From positions 11,286 to 36,107 of the forward strand of contig PKYX01000127.1 of NCBI GenBank assembly GCA_003132825.1: a DNA stretch of 24,822 bases, given 5' to 3'. Positions 1 through 8,481 of the stretch are shown piece after piece. This stretch comes from Acidobacteriaceae bacterium (GTDB lineage Bacteria; Acidobacteriota; Terriglobia; Terriglobales; Acidobacteriaceae). Below the pieces are notes generated by a model. The model saw only the letters and a program-made list of their open reading frames with translations. It was not told the DNA's origin and ran no database searches. The first letter of the stretch is position 1; each line of letters opens with the position of its first letter. A program made the position numbers and the translations under genes.

Positions 1-1
1 C

Positions 2-2212
2 CAGACTTACGACCGGTCCACGTGGAATTACGAGGAAGGCAACGATACCGGCGGCGAAGCCCCTGCCCATGCTGCCGCGCCGGCCGCCGCGACAAAATCC
101 GCGGGAACCACCTTGGGGAATGCCGCGATAACGCCGACGCCCTTGCCGGCGATGCCTCCGAACGTGGCGTATGACCTGACTTTGCAGCATCCCCGGTGCG
201 TCTACCAGTTGTTGAAACAACAGTATTCCCGCTACACGCCGGAAATGGTGGAGCGCATCACCGGCATACCGAAAGACCAGTTCCTGAAGGCTGCCGATCT
301 ATTTACTTCCATCCGCAAAGATGGCGACATGAAGAAGGTGGCCACGATTATGTACGCGGTGGGCTGGACGCAACACAGCTTCGGCACACAGATCATCCGC
401 ACGGCGGCCATGTTGCAACTGCTGCTCGGCAACATCGGGCGCGCCGGAGGAGGCGTCAACGCCCTTCGCGGCCACTCCAACATCCAAGGCGCCACGGACA
501 TGGGTGGAATATTCGACGTCTGGCCGGGCTACCTGAAGGTGCCGAATCCAACCGATATGGACTTGGCGACTTATCTGAAACGGACCACGCCAACTGCATC
601 CAAGCCGGCGCCGTGGGATTCGTTCAATTACTGGTCGAATACACCGAAGTTCGCCGTCTCATTCTTGAAGGCCCTGTACGGGGACGCGGCCACGAAAGAA
701 AACGACTTCGCTTTCCATTACATGCCCAAGGTGGATCGGAACTATTCCTGGACCCAGATCTGGGACAACATGTATCGCGGTTCGGTGAAAGGGATGTTCG
801 CCTTCGGCATGAACGGCGTAGCCATTGGGCCGAACTCGCAAAAAAACATCGACGCGCTCAAGAAAGCCGAGTGGCTCGTGGTGGGTGAGATTTATGCCGA
901 CGAGACCAGCGAGTTCTGGAAGTCCCCGGGCATCACTCCTGAGGAAATGAAGACCATTAACACGACGGTTTATCGCCTGGCCTGTGCCGGCTTCGCCGAG
1001 AAAGATGGGTCGATGACCAACTCGGCGCGCTGGCTCCAGTGGAAGAACGCCGCAGTTCCGCCTCCAGGCGAGTGTCGCCTGGATCAGGACATTGTGGCGC
1101 AGATCTTTCTCCGGGTGCGCGATCTCTACCAGACGGAAAGTGGCAAGTTCCCGGATCCGATCCTGAATCTGACCTGGTCTTACACCGATGCCCAGCATCC
1201 CGCGCTCGGCGATTTGGCCAAGGAGTTGAACGGCAAGGCTCTCGCGGACCTCACTGATCCAAAAACGCAAGTGACGATCAAGCGCGGCCAGCAATTGCCG
1301 GGATTCGCCTGGCTGAAAGAGGACGGCACAACTTCTTGCGGAAACTGGATTTATTCCGGATGCTGGACCGAGGCGGGAAACCAGCTCGCGCGTCGCGGCA
1401 CGGAAGATCCCTCCGGCCAGGGTATTTACCAGAACTGGGCGTGGTCGTGGCCGGCGAATCGGCGCGTCTTATACAACCGCGCATCCTGCGATCCTTCGGG
1501 AAAGCCCTGGGACGCTGCGCGAAAGCAGGTGTGGTGGAACGAATCCACGCAACTCTGGGTGGGAAACGATGTGCCCGACTTTAAGCCGGACTCCAACCCG
1601 AAAGATCACATGGGACCGTTCATCATGAACGCCGAAGGAGTGGGCAGGATATTTGCGCCCTTGGGCGCTTTCGCCGATGGACCCTTCCCCGAGCACTACG
1701 AGCCGATCGAGAGTCCGGTGCAAAACTTGTTGCACCCGAACCAGTCGAATAATCCCGTAGTCAAGAAGTTCAAGACGGCAGCGGATAAATACGCCAGCCC
1801 GGGCGACGGATTCAACATCATCTGCACCACCTACAGGCTTACCGAGCACTACCACTATTGGACCAAGAACAACCAGATGAACGTGCAGCTGATTCCAGAA
1901 CCGTTCGTCGAGATTCCGGTCGAATTGGCGGCCGAGTTGGGCATCAAGGGAAACGACAAAGTGAAGGTCACCAGCGCGCGCAGCTATTACGTGGCCAAAG
2001 CGTTCGTCACCAAACGCATCAAGCCGATGATGATCGACGGCAAGAAGATCTACCAAATTGGCATTCCGATCCACCAGGGTTATCGGGGCATTCAGGAAGA
2101 CGCCGGCAGGGACGCGAGGACCATCCTCAACCGCCTCACGCCGACGGTGGTGGATCCGAACGCATACACGCCCGAATTCAAGGGCTTTCTGGTGAAGCTG
2201 GAAAAGGCATAG
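2..2212 (+). CDS. fdnG: Formate dehydrogenase-N/O, major (alpha) subunit, 3' part
   Basis: This is the C-terminal 736 residues of the molybdopterin (bis-MGD) subunit that oxidises formate to CO2. The frame is open from base 2, so the gene begins before the window; the TTG at 113 is not its start. The sequence follows E. coli FdnG closely as I recall it: a QTYDRSTWNYE segment, then HPRCVYQLL, YSRYTPEMVE, GWTQHSFG, GGGVNALRGHSNIQG, SGRW-like NSARWLQW, GPFIM, EGPFPEHYEPIE-like DGPFPEHYEPIE, TTYRLTEHYH and a final PEFKGFLVKLEKA. The twin-arginine signal, the first [4Fe-4S] cluster and the Sec/Cys active site lie upstream and are not seen. An Ala/Pro-rich stretch of about 37 residues (bases about 47-160) sits where E. 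coli has only a short linker. The beta and gamma genes follow directly, so the product should be the periplasm-facing catalytic subunit of a membrane complex. fdnG versus fdoG cannot be told apart. Confidence 0.95.
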   Translation, partial: QTYDRSTWNYEEGNDTGGEAPAHAAAPAAATKSAGTTLGNAAITPTPLPAMPPNVAYDLTLQHPRCVYQLLKQQYSRYTPEMVERITGIPKDQFLKAADLFTSIRKDGDMKKVATIMYAVGWTQHSFGTQIIRTAAMLQLLLGNIGRAGGGVNALRGHSNIQGATDMGGIFDVWPGYLKVPNPTDMDLATYLKRTTPTASKPAPWDSFNYWSNTPKFAVSFLKALYGDAATKENDFAFHYMPKVDRNYSWTQIWDNMYRGSVKGMFAFGMNGVAIGPNSQKNIDALKKAEWLVVGEIYADETSEFWKSPGITPEEMKTINTTVYRLACAGFAEKDGSMTNSARWLQWKNAAVPPPGECRLDQDIVAQIFLRVRDLYQTESGKFPDPILNLTWSYTDAQHPALGDLAKELNGKALADLTDPKTQVTIKRGQQLPGFAWLKEDGTTSCGNWIYSGCWTEAGNQLARRGTEDPSGQGIYQNWAWSWPANRRVLYNRASCDPSGKPWDAARKQVWWNESTQLWVGNDVPDFKPDSNPKDHMGPFIMNAEGVGRIFAPLGAFADGPFPEHYEPIESPVQNLLHPNQSNNPVVKKFKTAADKYASPGDGFNIICTTYRLTEHYHYWTKNNQMNVQLIPEPFVEIPVELAAELGIKGNDKVKVTSARSYYVAKAFVTKRIKPMMIDGKKIYQIGIPIHQGYRGIQEDAGRDARTILNRLTPTVVDPNAYTPEFKGFLVKLEKA

Positions 2213-2221
2213 GGCAAACGT

Positions 2222-3127
2222 ATGAGCCAAGCAACGTTAGCAATCCGCAGAATTTCCGGCCATTCTGGGCCCGCTCCGGGCGAGGACGTGGAGCGCGACT
2301 ACCAGGTCTGCAAGCTGATCGACACCACGACGTGCATCGGCTGCAAAGCCTGTGAAGTAGCCTGCCTGGAGTGGAACGGCTATACCTTCACCGACACCGT
2401 GTTCGACAACAGCTACCAGACGATGCCCGAAACGGCATGGAACTACTGGAACTTGATCAAGTTCAACGAGCACGAGCAGGAAGACGGCAGCATCACGCTG
2501 CTCATGCGCAAAGACCAGTGCATGCACTGCGCCGATCCAGGTTGTCTGGCGGCCTGCCCCGCGGACGGCGCCATCGTGCAATATACCAACGGCATCGTGG
2601 ATTTTCAGCAGGCGAATTGTATTGGCTGCGGATATTGCGTCAGCGGGTGCCCGTTCGATATTCCGAAGTTCAACCCGACGACCAAGAAGATGTTCAAGTG
2701 CACGCTTTGCGTCGACCGGGTGAGCGAGGGACTGGAGCCGGCGTGCATCAAGTCCTGCCCCACCGGCTGCCTCCACTTCGGAACCAAGGACGACATGAAG
2801 GATCTGGCGGAGACTCGTGCCCAGCAGCTGCGCGAGAACTATGGGATCGAGAAAGCGGGAGTTTACGATCCGGCGGGCGTAGGCGGAACGGGCGTCATCT
2901 ATGTGCTCCACGATGTGACGAATCCCGAGGCGTATGGCGGGTTGCCGAAGGATCCGCACATTCCGTGGGTCGTCCGCTTTTGGAAAGGACCGGCAAAGTG
3001 GATTGGAAATCTCGCCATGCTGGGTGGCATCGTCGGCGTGACCCTGCACTACCTGCGCTTCGGACCGAAGCAAATCGACGCCTCGAAGCCAGACGGCCCG
3101 AAGCCTGAGGACGGAGGCCAGCCGTGA
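2222..3127 (+). CDS. fdnH: Formate dehydrogenase-N/O, iron-sulfur (beta) subunit
   Basis: This 301-residue protein carries electrons from the alpha subunit to the cytochrome b subunit. Sixteen cysteines form four ferredoxin-like [4Fe-4S] motifs: C38/C41/C44/C48, C100/C103/C108/C112, C133/C136/C139/C143 and C160/C163/C175/C179. A single hydrophobic helix at about residues 260-278 anchors it, as in FdnH, and a charged Pro-rich tail follows. The ATG lies 9 bases after the alpha stop, with a weak AGGG-type ribosome site overlapping that stop. The gene ends in a GTGA overlap with the gamma gene, so the three subunits are almost certainly co-transcribed and translationally coupled. The length is close to the 294 residues of E. 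coli FdnH. Confidence 0.96.
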   Translation: MSQATLAIRRISGHSGPAPGEDVERDYQVCKLIDTTTCIGCKACEVACLEWNGYTFTDTVFDNSYQTMPETAWNYWNLIKFNEHEQEDGSITLLMRKDQCMHCADPGCLAACPADGAIVQYTNGIVDFQQANCIGCGYCVSGCPFDIPKFNPTTKKMFKCTLCVDRVSEGLEPACIKSCPTGCLHFGTKDDMKDLAETRAQQLRENYGIEKAGVYDPAGVGGTGVIYVLHDVTNPEAYGGLPKDPHIPWVVRFWKGPAKWIGNLAMLGGIVGVTLHYLRFGPKQIDASKPDGPKPEDGGQP

Positions 3128-3834
3128 GCACCTCGCGTGTCATTTCCTCTGGAGGATCCGCGGGCGAAACGGGGGGCCGCATTCTGCGCTACACGCTCAG
3201 TGAGCGCGTTCATCACTGGCTCGCCTCGTTCTCTTACGTCTATTGCCTGATCACGGGCCTAGCCTTCTGGTCTCCTTATATGTACTGGCTAGCCACCCTG
3301 GTTGGCGGCGCCCCCACGGCCCGCTTCTGGCATCCCTGGCTCGGCATGGGATTCGCGATCTCAACTTTCTGGATGTACAAGATGTGGCGCGGCGACATGC
3401 TAACGACCGACGCGGACCGTCGCTGGTCGAAGGCGATGAAGTACTACATCGAAAACGAGGATGAAAAGCTACCGCCCGTCGGCCGGTTCAACTACGGCCA
3501 GAAATTGTACTTTTGGCTGATGTTTTATGGCGTGATCCTGCTGGTGATATCAGGGTTGGGGTTGTGGTTCGTGGAATCCATTCCGTGGAGTTTGCGTTGG
3601 CTGCGCTACACGGCGGTTACGGTACACGTGGTCGCGGCGCTGGCGACCATTGGCGGCTTCATCATTCATGTCTACATGGGCACCGCCATGGTCCGCGGCG
3701 GCTTCACTTCGATCATTCGCGGAGAAGTCACCGCCACCTGGGCAAGAACCCATCACCGACTCTGGTACGAGCAGGTCGTGCGAAGATCGTCCGCGGAGAA
3801 GTTCAATCCACCATCCATCAGAAATGATGCTTAG
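3124..3834 (+). CDS. fdnI: Formate dehydrogenase-N/O, cytochrome b556 (gamma) subunit
   Basis: A 236-residue membrane cytochrome that passes electrons from the beta subunit to quinone. Four hydrophobic helices are visible at about residues 33-55, 71-87, 127-149 and 163-187. Histidines in the expected heme-ligand positions are H31 (in RVHHW), H70 (FWHPWLG), H168 (TVHVV) and H182 (IIHVYMG), matching the four-ligand, two-heme pattern of E. coli FdnI. The start is GTG, set by a GGAGG at 3113-3117 with 6 bases of spacing and by the GTGA overlap with the beta stop. The stop codon overlaps by 4 bp with the end of the convergent gene on the minus strand. No accessory gene (fdhE, fdhD) is seen here. 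Confidence 0.95.
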   Translation: MSTSRVISSGGSAGETGGRILRYTLSERVHHWLASFSYVYCLITGLAFWSPYMYWLATLVGGAPTARFWHPWLGMGFAISTFWMYKMWRGDMLTTDADRRWSKAMKYYIENEDEKLPPVGRFNYGQKLYFWLMFYGVILLVISGLGLWFVESIPWSLRWLRYTAVTVHVVAALATIGGFIIHVYMGTAMVRGGFTSIIRGEVTATWARTHHRLWYEQVVRRSSAEKFNPPSIRNDA

Positions 3835-4238
3835 GCTAGCGCTTTAGCGTCGGAGGTGGCTTCTTTCAGAATTTCCGGCGGCACTTCCTTGATGGTCAGC
3901 TGAAACTCGAACATCGGGACCTCGGTGCCGCGCCCCCAGCGGTTGACCTCCCAGTGCGCGCGCACGAACTTCACCTCCGCCTGCCCGCTCAGGTCGAGCA
4001 GCACGGGATGCTGCCCGCGATAGAACTTTTGCGGAAATGACGCCAGGGGTTTTGCGCCCCAGGCCGCGCCGTCCCCCGAACCGTAGATGCTCAGATCGAG
4101 AGCTTCCTGTTCGATGATGTTCGTGATGTTGAGAGTCAGCAGAAAAACCCGGCTCGCCGACCCGCTGATTTCGAGCGTCGGCCCATCGCCTTTGGCGTTG
4201 GCCACCGTCTTTTCTGGCACCAGTGAGGTATCAATCAT
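3831..4238 (-). CDS. Hypothetical protein, 135 aa, beta-rich
   Basis: I do not recognise this family. The protein has no signal peptide, membrane segment or cysteine. Its many alternating hydrophobic residues (LEISGSASRVFLLTLNIT, HPVLLDLSGQAEVKFVRAHW, MFEFQLTIKEV) suggest a compact beta-sandwich, ending in a short acidic helix. The coding case rests on a full-length clean frame, protein-like composition and a tight tail-to-tail overlap of 4 bp with the formate dehydrogenase gamma gene. No Shine-Dalgarno sequence precedes the ATG. Instead a TACAAT box (minus strand, 4248-4253) ends 9 bases upstream of it, so the mRNA may be nearly leaderless. Function unknown; nothing ties it to formate metabolism except position. 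Confidence 0.75.
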   Translation of the reverse strand: MIDTSLVPEKTVANAKGDGPTLEISGSASRVFLLTLNITNIIEQEALDLSIYGSGDGAAWGAKPLASFPQKFYRGQHPVLLDLSGQAEVKFVRAHWEVNRWGRGTEVPMFEFQLTIKEVPPEILKEATSDAKALA

Positions 4239-4247
4239 GGCGGGAGA

Positions 4248-4253
4248 ATTGTA
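4248..4253 (-). promoter_or_regulatory. Putative -10 box very close to the start of the 135-aa gene
   Basis: On the minus strand the sequence reads TACAAT, 5 of 6 matches to the sigma70 -10 consensus, 9 bases before the ATG at 4238. There is no good -35 at 16-18 bases and no ribosome-binding sequence between the box and the start, so a leaderless transcript is one reading. Weak on its own. Confidence 0.3.
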
Positions 4254-4313
4254 CCAGCAACAAAAAGGACAGTCCGAAGCCCGGCGCCTCAGTGTCGCCC
4301 GAACCGGGCCGGG

Positions 4314-5114
4314 CTAGGCCCCATGCACCGAATCCAGGAACTGCCGCAGCAGCGGACCCAGTTCCCCGGGCTGCTCCCATGGAGAGTAGTGCCCCGCCCG
4401 CGGAATCACGGCTAGCCGGCTGCCCGCGATATGCTGCCGCATCAATTCCGCTTCCCGAGGGCCGGTGAGAATATCTTCGTCGCCGGTCACGATCAGGGTG
4501 GGTACGTTGATCTCGTCGAGCAATCCGACCGAATCCGGCCGTTCCGCCATGCCGCGCTGCACCAGAGCCAGATTCTCGGCGGACATCTGGCGCATCATGC
4601 GCAGAGCCCCCTCGACCAGGTCGGGCCGCGTGTCGCGGGTGGTTTGGCCGAAGAACTTCGGAATCATGCTCTCAAAAAACGGTTCCGTGCCGCGTTCGGT
4701 GACCTCGGCCGCGGCCTGCAGGCGGCCGGCCCGCGCTTCCGGAGTATCCGCCTGCGCCTTCGTATTACACAAAACAAGAGCTGCAATCCGCCCGGGATAG
4801 CGCCGCCAGAATTCAAAAATGACGTAGCCCCCGATCGAAACCCCCACCAGGGGCGCACGTCCCACTTCCTCGTGGTCCAGCAGGAGCGCCAGGTCCGCGG
4901 CATGTTTTTTCATCGTGGCCGGACCTTCGCCCACCTCGGAGGCACCATGCCCGCGCAGATCGGGCAGAATCACGCGGTAGCGCGAGGCCAACGCCTGGGC
5001 TGCCGGCAACCACAATCGATGACTGGCGGGGAAAGGATGCAGCAAGACCACCGGAGGGCCGTCTCCCAACACTTCGCAGGCAATTTCCGCGTCAGCACTC
5101 TTCAGGCGAATCAT
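4314..5114 (-). CDS. Alpha/beta hydrolase
   Basis: A 266-residue single-domain alpha/beta hydrolase with no signal peptide, so cytoplasmic. The nucleophile elbow is G91-V-S93-I-G-G. The acid is probably D214 in the GDEDILTGP loop, and the histidine is H242 in RAGHYSPWEQP. The oxyanion-hole region is the HPFPAS segment at about 26-31, followed by LPDLRGHGAS near 50-59, which is typical of the family. A helical cap lies between about 120 and 195. The overall pattern resembles 3-oxoadipate enol-lactonase (PcaD)-like and related esterases, but no catabolic genes surround it and the substrate cannot be named. The ATG has no clear ribosome site. The gene lies 73 bp downstream of the PspC gene on the same strand and may share its transcript. 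Confidence 0.9.
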   Translation of the reverse strand: MIRLKSADAEIACEVLGDGPPVVLLHPFPASHRLWLPAAQALASRYRVILPDLRGHGASEVGEGPATMKKHAADLALLLDHEEVGRAPLVGVSIGGYVIFEFWRRYPGRIAALVLCNTKAQADTPEARAGRLQAAAEVTERGTEPFFESMIPKFFGQTTRDTRPDLVEGALRMMRQMSAENLALVQRGMAERPDSVGLLDEINVPTLIVTGDEDILTGPREAELMRQHIAGSRLAVIPRAGHYSPWEQPGELGPLLRQFLDSVHGA

Positions 5115-5187
5115 GGGGAGATCGAATCCTGGCGATCGGCGGAAGCGCCAACGCCGTCCGGGGAACGCCCAAGCCGGATGGCGAAAG

Positions 5188-5499
5188 CTACGGGTTCGGC
5201 GCCTGTTGGGCAGCCGGAGCGGGAAGCGCCAGAGGCTCTTCCGGCATCACAATCCAGGCGACAATGTAGGGCAGCAGTCCGACTCCCCCCATCACCAGGA
5301 TCACAAGCCAGACCACTCGCACCAGCGAGACATCGAGATCGAAGTACTCCGCAAACCCCGCGCACACACCGGCGATCTTGCGATCGGCTCGAGGACGCAT
5401 GAGACGCTTGCGGGCCATCGATCCACCCGCCCGTGTGCCGCAATAAGCGCAATGCACGGCGTCGTCTTGAATCACTTTTCCGCAGTAGTTGCAGTACAT
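5188..5499 (-). CDS. Zinc-ribbon / PspC-domain small membrane protein
   Basis: A 103-residue protein with an N-terminal zinc ribbon (C3-x2-C6 and C17-x2-C20), then a PspC domain at about residues 34-88. The PspC signature is RKIAGVCAGFAEYFDLDVSLVR followed by one hydrophobic segment (about 62-86) that ends in the typical YIVAWIVMPEE. PspC proteins are associated with the phage-shock envelope stress response, but no pspA or pspF is visible, so a role in that response is inferred only from the domain. The ATG at 5499 is preferred over the GTG at 5514 because a GGAGG at 5506-5510 lies 6 bases upstream of it. The C-terminal tail is Pro/Ala-rich. Confidence 0.9.
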   Translation of the reverse strand: MYCNYCGKVIQDDAVHCAYCGTRAGGSMARKRLMRPRADRKIAGVCAGFAEYFDLDVSLVRVVWLVILVMGGVGLLPYIVAWIVMPEEPLALPAPAAQQAPNP

Positions 5500-5797
5500 G
5501 CTGAGCCTCCGCACTTGCTAGGATACGCCGAATTGCGCGCCATGGTTCCCTCTTAATTGGCCGTTTTTTGCCAGGATGGGCCCGCGCCGGGCCAGGGTAG
5601 GGGCCACCCCGGCCCCAAGAATCAGGGTGAATGCCAACCGGGACCGCTCCGTGCGGCGCGAATGCATGCCCGAACGGCCGCTACTCAAGGCCAAGACCGC
5701 CGCCTCATTCCCCGCCGAATCGCCCGCCGAGTTCGCTATGCAGACCGAATGACACATCGACCTACACCTCGGCGGATAATGGTCGCGGAAGAAGTGA
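5500..5797. other. Divergent intergenic region, no gene supported
   Basis: This 298-base gap separates two divergently transcribed genes and should hold both promoters, though I found no convincing -35/-10 pair. It contains a GC-rich stem, GGGGCC at 5600-5605 and GGCCCC at 5611-5616 with a 5-base loop. Small open frames on both strands have unnatural, Arg/Pro/Ser-rich composition and were rejected. Confidence 0.5.
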
Positions 5798-6766
5798 ATG
5801 GACATTCTGGTCTATGGAGCGGGAGTCATCGGCACTCTCTATGCCGCCCGGCTGCAAGAGGCGGGACACCGCGTAACTGTTCTGGCCCGTGCTCAGAGGC
5901 GCGACCAGATCGAGCGTCATGGTCTCCTGCTCGAGAACATGATCAATGGATCGCAATTGGCCATTCCCGTAGCCACCATCGGCCGGTTAGCTCCCGAAGC
6001 GGTCTATGACATGGCATTGATTTCGGTCCGAAGAGATCAACTGGCAGGCGTGATCCCGGAGTTGAAAGCCAATCGTCAGATTCCGACGATGCTCTTCATG
6101 CTCAATAATCCTCTGGGCGCAACCGACCTCGGGAATGCGTTGCGTCCGGAGCGAGTCCTACTGGGCTTCCCCGGGGCCGGTGGCGCGCTTGAGGGCCCGA
6201 CTTTGCGCTACGCGATGATCGTTCAACAGCCGACAACCGTCGGCGAGTTCCACGGAGAAAAAACGCCCCGACTGACCACGCTGGTCGCAGCTCTTCGGGC
6301 AGCCGGCTTCCCCACTCGCATCGAGCGCCACATGGATGCATGGCTCAAGGCGCATGCTTTCTTCGAGACGGCCGTCTGCGCTGCGATCTATCTCGAGGGA
6401 GGCGATTGCGATCGGCTGTCCCGCGATCGGTCGGTTTTGCGACTGATGGTCGATGGAGTTTGCGAGGGATTTCAAGCCGTGCGTGAGCTCGGATATCCGC
6501 TTCGCCCGTTCTCGCTCCAAGTGCTATTCAACTGGATGCCGCGGTCGGTGGCTGCTTCGTATTGGGGCCGATTCTTCTCGACCCCGATGGCGGATTATGT
6601 CTTCGGCCGCCACGCGAGGTCGGCAGCGGGGGAGACGCAGGCGCTGGCCAACGACTGCCGGGCGCTACTCGACAAGAGCGGCGTCGCAGCTCCTGCCTTG
6701 GTTCAGCTGTACCGTGCGATCGACCATTTTGTGAGCGCCGGGGGAAAATCCGGCGGGCGGGCGTAG
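5798..6766 (+). CDS. Ketopantoate reductase (ApbA/PanE) family oxidoreductase
   Basis: A 322-residue NAD(P)-dependent reductase-like protein. The Rossmann dinucleotide motif is at the extreme N-terminus (G7-A-G9-V-I-G12, preceded by MDILVY). A basic residue cluster after the second strand (RAQRRDQ, 31-37) suggests NADPH preference. LNNPLG at 102-107 sits where PanE has its substrate-contacting Asn, and K184 in WLKAH is the likely catalytic lysine. The C-terminal half is helical, as in the ApbA C-terminal domain, but diverges from true PanE. No pantothenate gene is nearby, so the substrate is unknown and panE is not assigned. A GGAAGAAG sequence just upstream of the ATG can serve as ribosome site. 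Monocistronic by context: divergent from the gene to its left, convergent with the exporter operon to its right. Confidence 0.85.
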   Translation: MDILVYGAGVIGTLYAARLQEAGHRVTVLARAQRRDQIERHGLLLENMINGSQLAIPVATIGRLAPEAVYDMALISVRRDQLAGVIPELKANRQIPTMLFMLNNPLGATDLGNALRPERVLLGFPGAGGALEGPTLRYAMIVQQPTTVGEFHGEKTPRLTTLVAALRAAGFPTRIERHMDAWLKAHAFFETAVCAAIYLEGGDCDRLSRDRSVLRLMVDGVCEGFQAVRELGYPLRPFSLQVLFNWMPRSVAASYWGRFFSTPMADYVFGRHARSAAGETQALANDCRALLDKSGVAAPALVQLYRAIDHFVSAGGKSGGRA

Positions 6767-6886
6767 CTCATGCTCGACAAGTCGCTGGTTGTCGGACGCC
6801 GAGCAGCAGGCGGCGCCGATCTGAGACAGCCCAGCTAGGACCTAGGAACTTGCCCCGAAACATGGTCCGAGCATCCGCTGCGGGCT

Positions 6887-8455
6887 TCACGGTGCGCTTA
6901 GGACCTTCGGCAAGTTTTCGGCTGCGCCACCCATAGCGCGAGCCAGGCCTAGTTTCGCGACGTTGTGGGCGAACACGCTGTTGATATAGTCAAGCTCCGC
7001 GCCCGCCAACGATTCCTGCGATTGAACCAGTTCTACGCTGTCGGCCACGCCCGCCTCCACACGCTGCCGCGTGAGATCAAGAGTTTCCTTTGCGACCTGC
7101 ACATTCTTCTGCGCCACTTCCACTTCGCTGGCTGCCGCGCGTAGGTCGAGATAAACCTTCCGGATTTCACTCTCTACCTGCAGCTTGAGATCTTCGAGTT
7201 CGGCGCGCCTTTGGGTTAAGCTGGCATCGGCCTGCTCAATATTCCCCTCGGTCCGGCCGCCCTCCCAGATGGGGAACCGTAGTGTTCCCGTGACCGAGAA
7301 TGTACCGTGAGATTGGGACGGATTGGTTCCGATCACTCCATAATCGGCGTTCACCGCGAGCGAAGGCAGCCGTTCAGAGCGCGCGCCCGATCGCGCGAGA
7401 TCGGCGGCCCGGACCTGAGCCACTGCTGCCTTTAGATCCGAGCGTTGATCGAGCGCCTGTCGCAGAGCCTCTTCCACGGTCATAGGCGGCGCAGCCGAGA
7501 AAGGGACGTCATCGGAAAGGTCATACTGATCGTTTGGCGGCAAACCCGTCATCCGCGCCAGATTGATTTTTTGCTTGGCAAGATCGTTCTGCAGTGAGGT
7601 CACCCGCTGCTGTTGGATCAGGGCTTGCACCTGACTGCGGTCGACATCCACTTGGGCCACTATGCCTGCTGCTCGTTGCTGGGATGCTTGTTGGTAGAGG
7701 GCGTTGGCTGTGTCCAGCTGCGCAAGAGCGGATTGCACTCTTGCTTTGTCGGCGAGGATCTCAAGATAGGCGCCCCCGACGGCCAGTACCACGAGATCGC
7801 GAGAATCTTGAGCCGAGAGTTGGTCGGCACGCAAGCTTTCGCTGGCTGATTTGTAGTTTTTCCAGGCGGTGAGATCCACTACGGTTTGCGAGAGGCGGGC
7901 CCGCAAATCAAAGTAATTGAATGGTCCCACGATACTTGGTATAGCGAATCCTGGAATCTTAAAGCGGAATCCTGAAGCTGCCAGATCGATCTGCTCGACG
8001 GTTTCGGCCAGGTCACCGGTGAGGTTGGGCAGTAGTAGGCTGCGTGCCACCCGCGTTTGCCCATGCGCCTGACGTACGGCCTGGTCGAGTCCTATCGCCC
8101 CCAGATTGTACTCGAGCCCACGTTCGATGGCTTCTCGCAAAGACAGCTTGCCGGAAAACGGCCGGTTGGAAAAACCCGCCGTGCTTCCGGAGTAAGCGCC
8201 CTGCACTTGAATCGTGGGAGTGAGAGTGTTGACGGTGCTCGCTGCCCCCGGGGTGGATGACTGCGTGGCCGTCACCGAACCGCTCTGGGCGTTTCGCCCC
8301 GACAGAGGCAGTGCAGTCGCTTGCGTGCCTTGGGATTGCCCTGGTGACGGCGCCTGAGCCGATGCATCGCCGACGGTAATGCACATGCTGAGCAGGATCA
8401 ACGTGGCACTCGACTTCAGTGGTCCGGGTCGTGTCGTCAGTTTGCTCTTCCTCAT
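6887..8455 (-). CDS. TolC-family outer-membrane efflux channel
   Basis: A 522-residue outer-membrane factor. An N-terminal signal peptide (basic start, hydrophobic core at about 16-28, Ala-x-Ala near 32-34) precedes a low-complexity Ser/Thr/Gln-rich linker to about residue 95. Two OEP repeats follow, rich in long amphipathic helices, for example SALAQLDTANALYQQASQQR in the first and EVEVAQKNVQVAKETLDLTR in the second, with TRQRVEAGVADSVELVQSQ near the C-terminus. This is the trimeric periplasmic tunnel of tripartite exporters. It is the last gene of the six-gene minus-strand operon, 26 bp after the final permease gene. The E. coli ybh operon lacks its own TolC gene, so a dedicated channel here is a difference. 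No strong ribosome site is visible before the ATG. Confidence 0.95.
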   Translation of the reverse strand: MRKSKLTTRPGPLKSSATLILLSMCITVGDASAQAPSPGQSQGTQATALPLSGRNAQSGSVTATQSSTPGAASTVNTLTPTIQVQGAYSGSTAGFSNRPFSGKLSLREAIERGLEYNLGAIGLDQAVRQAHGQTRVARSLLLPNLTGDLAETVEQIDLAASGFRFKIPGFAIPSIVGPFNYFDLRARLSQTVVDLTAWKNYKSASESLRADQLSAQDSRDLVVLAVGGAYLEILADKARVQSALAQLDTANALYQQASQQRAAGIVAQVDVDRSQVQALIQQQRVTSLQNDLAKQKINLARMTGLPPNDQYDLSDDVPFSAAPPMTVEEALRQALDQRSDLKAAVAQVRAADLARSGARSERLPSLAVNADYGVIGTNPSQSHGTFSVTGTLRFPIWEGGRTEGNIEQADASLTQRRAELEDLKLQVESEIRKVYLDLRAAASEVEVAQKNVQVAKETLDLTRQRVEAGVADSVELVQSQESLAGAELDYINSVFAHNVAKLGLARAMGGAAENLPKVLSAP

Positions 8456-8481
8456 GGGCAGTGGACCGTGCCTTTCCGTTC

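Noticed and set aside
113..115. TTG at 113 as the start of the formate dehydrogenase alpha subunit
   Set aside because: The same frame is open to base 2 and encodes a recognisable FdnG segment (QTYDRSTWNYE), so the gene simply begins before the window.
1469..2230. Long minus-strand frame antisense to the formate dehydrogenase gene
   Set aside because: It is a shadow of a strongly conserved gene in a GC-rich genome; the translation has no recognisable domain.
4279..4314. Inverted repeat GCCCGGC/GCCGGGC at the end of the alpha/beta hydrolase gene as a terminator
   Set aside because: The loop is 22 bases and the T-rich stretch on the minus strand starts more than 10 bases after the stem, so it does not fit an intrinsic terminator well.
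5518..5805. Minus-strand frame between PspC and the ketopantoate-reductase-like gene
   Set aside because: It covers the divergent promoter region and the start of the next gene, and its translation looks random.
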